Source: Molossus alvarezi
Taxonomy: Eukaryota > Chordata > Mammalia > Chiroptera > Molossidae
Assembly: GCA_037176705.1 (NCBI GenBank)
Contig: CM073885.1
Location: forward strand, 168,010,290 to 168,074,289
Length of the DNA stretch: 64,000 nucleotides
Direction: 5' to 3'
Of this stretch, positions 62,430 to 64,000 are shown piece after piece (position 1 is the first letter of the stretch; every line of letters begins with the position of its first letter). The position numbers and the translations under genes are program-made. The notes below the pieces were generated by a model that ran no database searches, had not been told where the DNA came from, and saw nothing but the letters and a program-made list of their open reading frames with translations.

Positions 62430-64000
62430 AAGGCAGTGTGAGATCCCCGCGGTCTCTCCCCTTGAAGCTTCAACAATTTGAACAGCTATAGCTCAGCAAA
62501 GGATTCCCTGCTCAACTCACAAACAAGCCTGAGAGATCCACCCACTGAAACATCTAAGGTTGGGCAAATAGGAGCAAAAGGAGGAGGCAAGAAGAGAGAA
62601 GGGCTAAGATGAGACATGGATGCAATCCTGCAGCTGGGAACTCATGGAGGGACCCAGACCAGAGAGGGAAGGGGTCTGGTTGTGGCTGCTGCTCCCTTCA
62701 GCTGAGAGGAGCAAAGAGATTCAGCATGTATACCTGCAGGAGTGAGTAGTATGAGCTGCAGCTGAGCCAAGGAACCAGGGAAGGGCACAGCGTGGGTGTG
62801 GCCATGGTTGTCAGGTGATAACATTCCAGGCAGAAAAAGAAAGCCCTGTATCCGCCCAGAGCTTGCCTCACTGCTCCTCTGGTGTCAGGTTACAGACACC
62901 TTATTTGCAAATTCGAGAACTGGTACTATAGAATTTCTCTTTCCTGAGCAAAGGGTGCACTCTGTGACCAGTCCCAGGGTCAGAGTGCGGGAGAGGCAAT
63001 GCAGAGATCAGAGATCACCATTTCTGGGAGGGCAAAACAACAAGGAAGTCAGCTGGTCCCCCAGTCTATTCCACCATCACACTTTGCAGCTGCACTGGTG
63101 GCAGGGTCAGGCTGTAAGGAGAGCACCGGGATTTCACAGAGCTAAAACGATGTGTGATTCAGTGCCACTTACTGGAAAATGAGAGACTGCTTTTCATTGA
63201 TCTACTAGAGAAATGTAACTCATACATAGATGAGTTCCATCAGATACCATAAATAACCAAGGTAGTGAGGCAGCTCATAAAGAAAATAAAAAATTTCCAG
63301 AAACCAGACTCAAAGAAATGAAAATATGTGATATAAGTAACAGAGAATTCAAGATTGCAGCTCTGAAAATACTCAATACGATGCAAGAAAACACAGACAG
63401 GCAATTTAATGCACCCAGAAAACAAATCAATGAACAAAATGAGCACTTTACCAAAGAGATTGAAACTTTAGAAAAGAACCAAACAGAAATTCTGGTGATG
63501 AAGAACTCAATAACAGAAATCAAGAATAAACTAGCAAGCACAGAAAATAGAGCAGACCAGATGGAGAAAAGGATTAGTGATATCGAAGATAGAAATCTAA
63601 AAATGATGTCAAGCAGACATAACACATCTTAATATATATGCACCCAATCATGGAGCACCAAAATATATAAAGCAACTACTAACAGAACTAAACAGAGAAA
63701 CAGACAAAAACACAATCATAGTTGGGGACCTTAATACTCCATTGACAGTGCTGGAGAGATTATCCAAACAGAAAGTCAATAAAGAAATATCAGCCTAAAT
63801 GACACATTCAACCAAATGGAGATAATTGATATTTACAGAGCCTTTCATCTCAGAACACCAGATTATACATTCTTCTCCAGCGCACATGGAACATTCTCAA
63901 GGATAGACCATATGTTGGGTCACAAAACTAGCCTCAACAAATTCAAGAAAATTGAAATCATACCAAGCATATTCTCTGACTACAATGCTTTGGAAAAAAA
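62430..64000 (+). mobile_element. L1 LINE with internal ORF1-ORF2 deletion, continuing past the window
   Basis: A probable L1 5' UTR (62430-63300) precedes an ORF1 N-terminal frame at 63318-63632 (FKIAALKILNTMQENTDRQF..., coiled-coil NQTEILVMKNSITEIKNKL). Around 63607-63625 the sequence jumps into the ORF2 endonuclease domain (HLNIYAPNHGAPKYIKQLL, then IIVGDLNTPLT). That frame breaks with a stop near 63798 and continues out of frame to the window edge (cctttcatctcagaacaccag...). The ORF1 C-terminal half and the start of ORF2 are missing. The left end of the 5' UTR is approximate. Confidence 0.82.
63318..63632 (+). pseudogene. L1 ORF1 N-terminal fragment
   Basis: 104 codons from an ATG preceded by an L1 5' UTR. 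Residues 1-90 are the N-terminal and coiled-coil part of L1 ORF1p; the heptads TEILVMKNSITEIKNKLASTENRADQMEKRI are split here only by the L1 consensus. The last dozen residues (after EDRNLKMM) come from the deletion junction with ORF2. The RRM and C-terminal domains needed for RNA binding are absent. Confidence 0.78.

Overview
This is a mammalian genomic window, almost certainly from a bat of the vespertilionid group or a close yangochiropteran relative. The evidence is 19 copies of the tRNA-derived VES SINE (head with A/B-box-like 'ggctcagtggttagagc' and 'ggttcgattcc', CT-rich body, A-rich tail), bat-style HAL1 and L1 LINEs, and the last exons of one vertebrate gene. There are no prokaryotic features: almost every ORF of 60-150 codons here is chance or lies in a repeat.

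The single protein-coding gene is the 3' part of PLXDC2 (plexin domain containing 2, TEM7R) on the + strand. Four coding exons are readable with clean splice junctions: 763-913 (Thr/Ser-rich extracellular stem), 2343-2381 (a 39-nt exon), 24905-25065 (transmembrane segment) and 50881-50997 (cytoplasmic tail and stop). Together they give a continuous frame ending in ...EGFIVSEQC. The three introns are about 1.4, 22.5 and 25.8 kb. A probable 3' UTR follows from 50998, with candidate poly(A) signals out to about 53.6 kb. The upstream exons (signal peptide, nidogen-like and PSI regions) lie before the window.

The introns and the 3' flank hold layers of transposable elements. Young: VES SINEs, several with target-site duplications; a 5'-truncated L1 3' end with a perfect 15-bp TSD (44343-45264); and a HAL1 (38790-40137, minus). 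Middle-aged and old: L1/HAL1 relics (13270-14750, 21140-23090, 48150-48500, 62430-64000), L2 relics (10432-12450, 42890-43420, 61897-62425 and smaller ones), MIRs, hAT elements (23211-23494, MER20-like, MER5-like), an MLT1-type LTR (28433-28902) and a fold-back element (45518-45686). A truncated U6 snRNA retropseudogene without an A-tail lies at 8269-8348.

I found no new multi-gene system. The points most worth a second look are a weak 5' splice site after exon 763-913 backed by an intronic read-through ORF and poly(A) signal; the frame-preserving 39-nt exon; heptad-length tandem repeats in the HAL1 ORF1 coiled coil; an ORF1-to-endonuclease deletion junction in the L1 at the right edge; and a few repeat-free stretches with clustered transcription-factor-like motifs.
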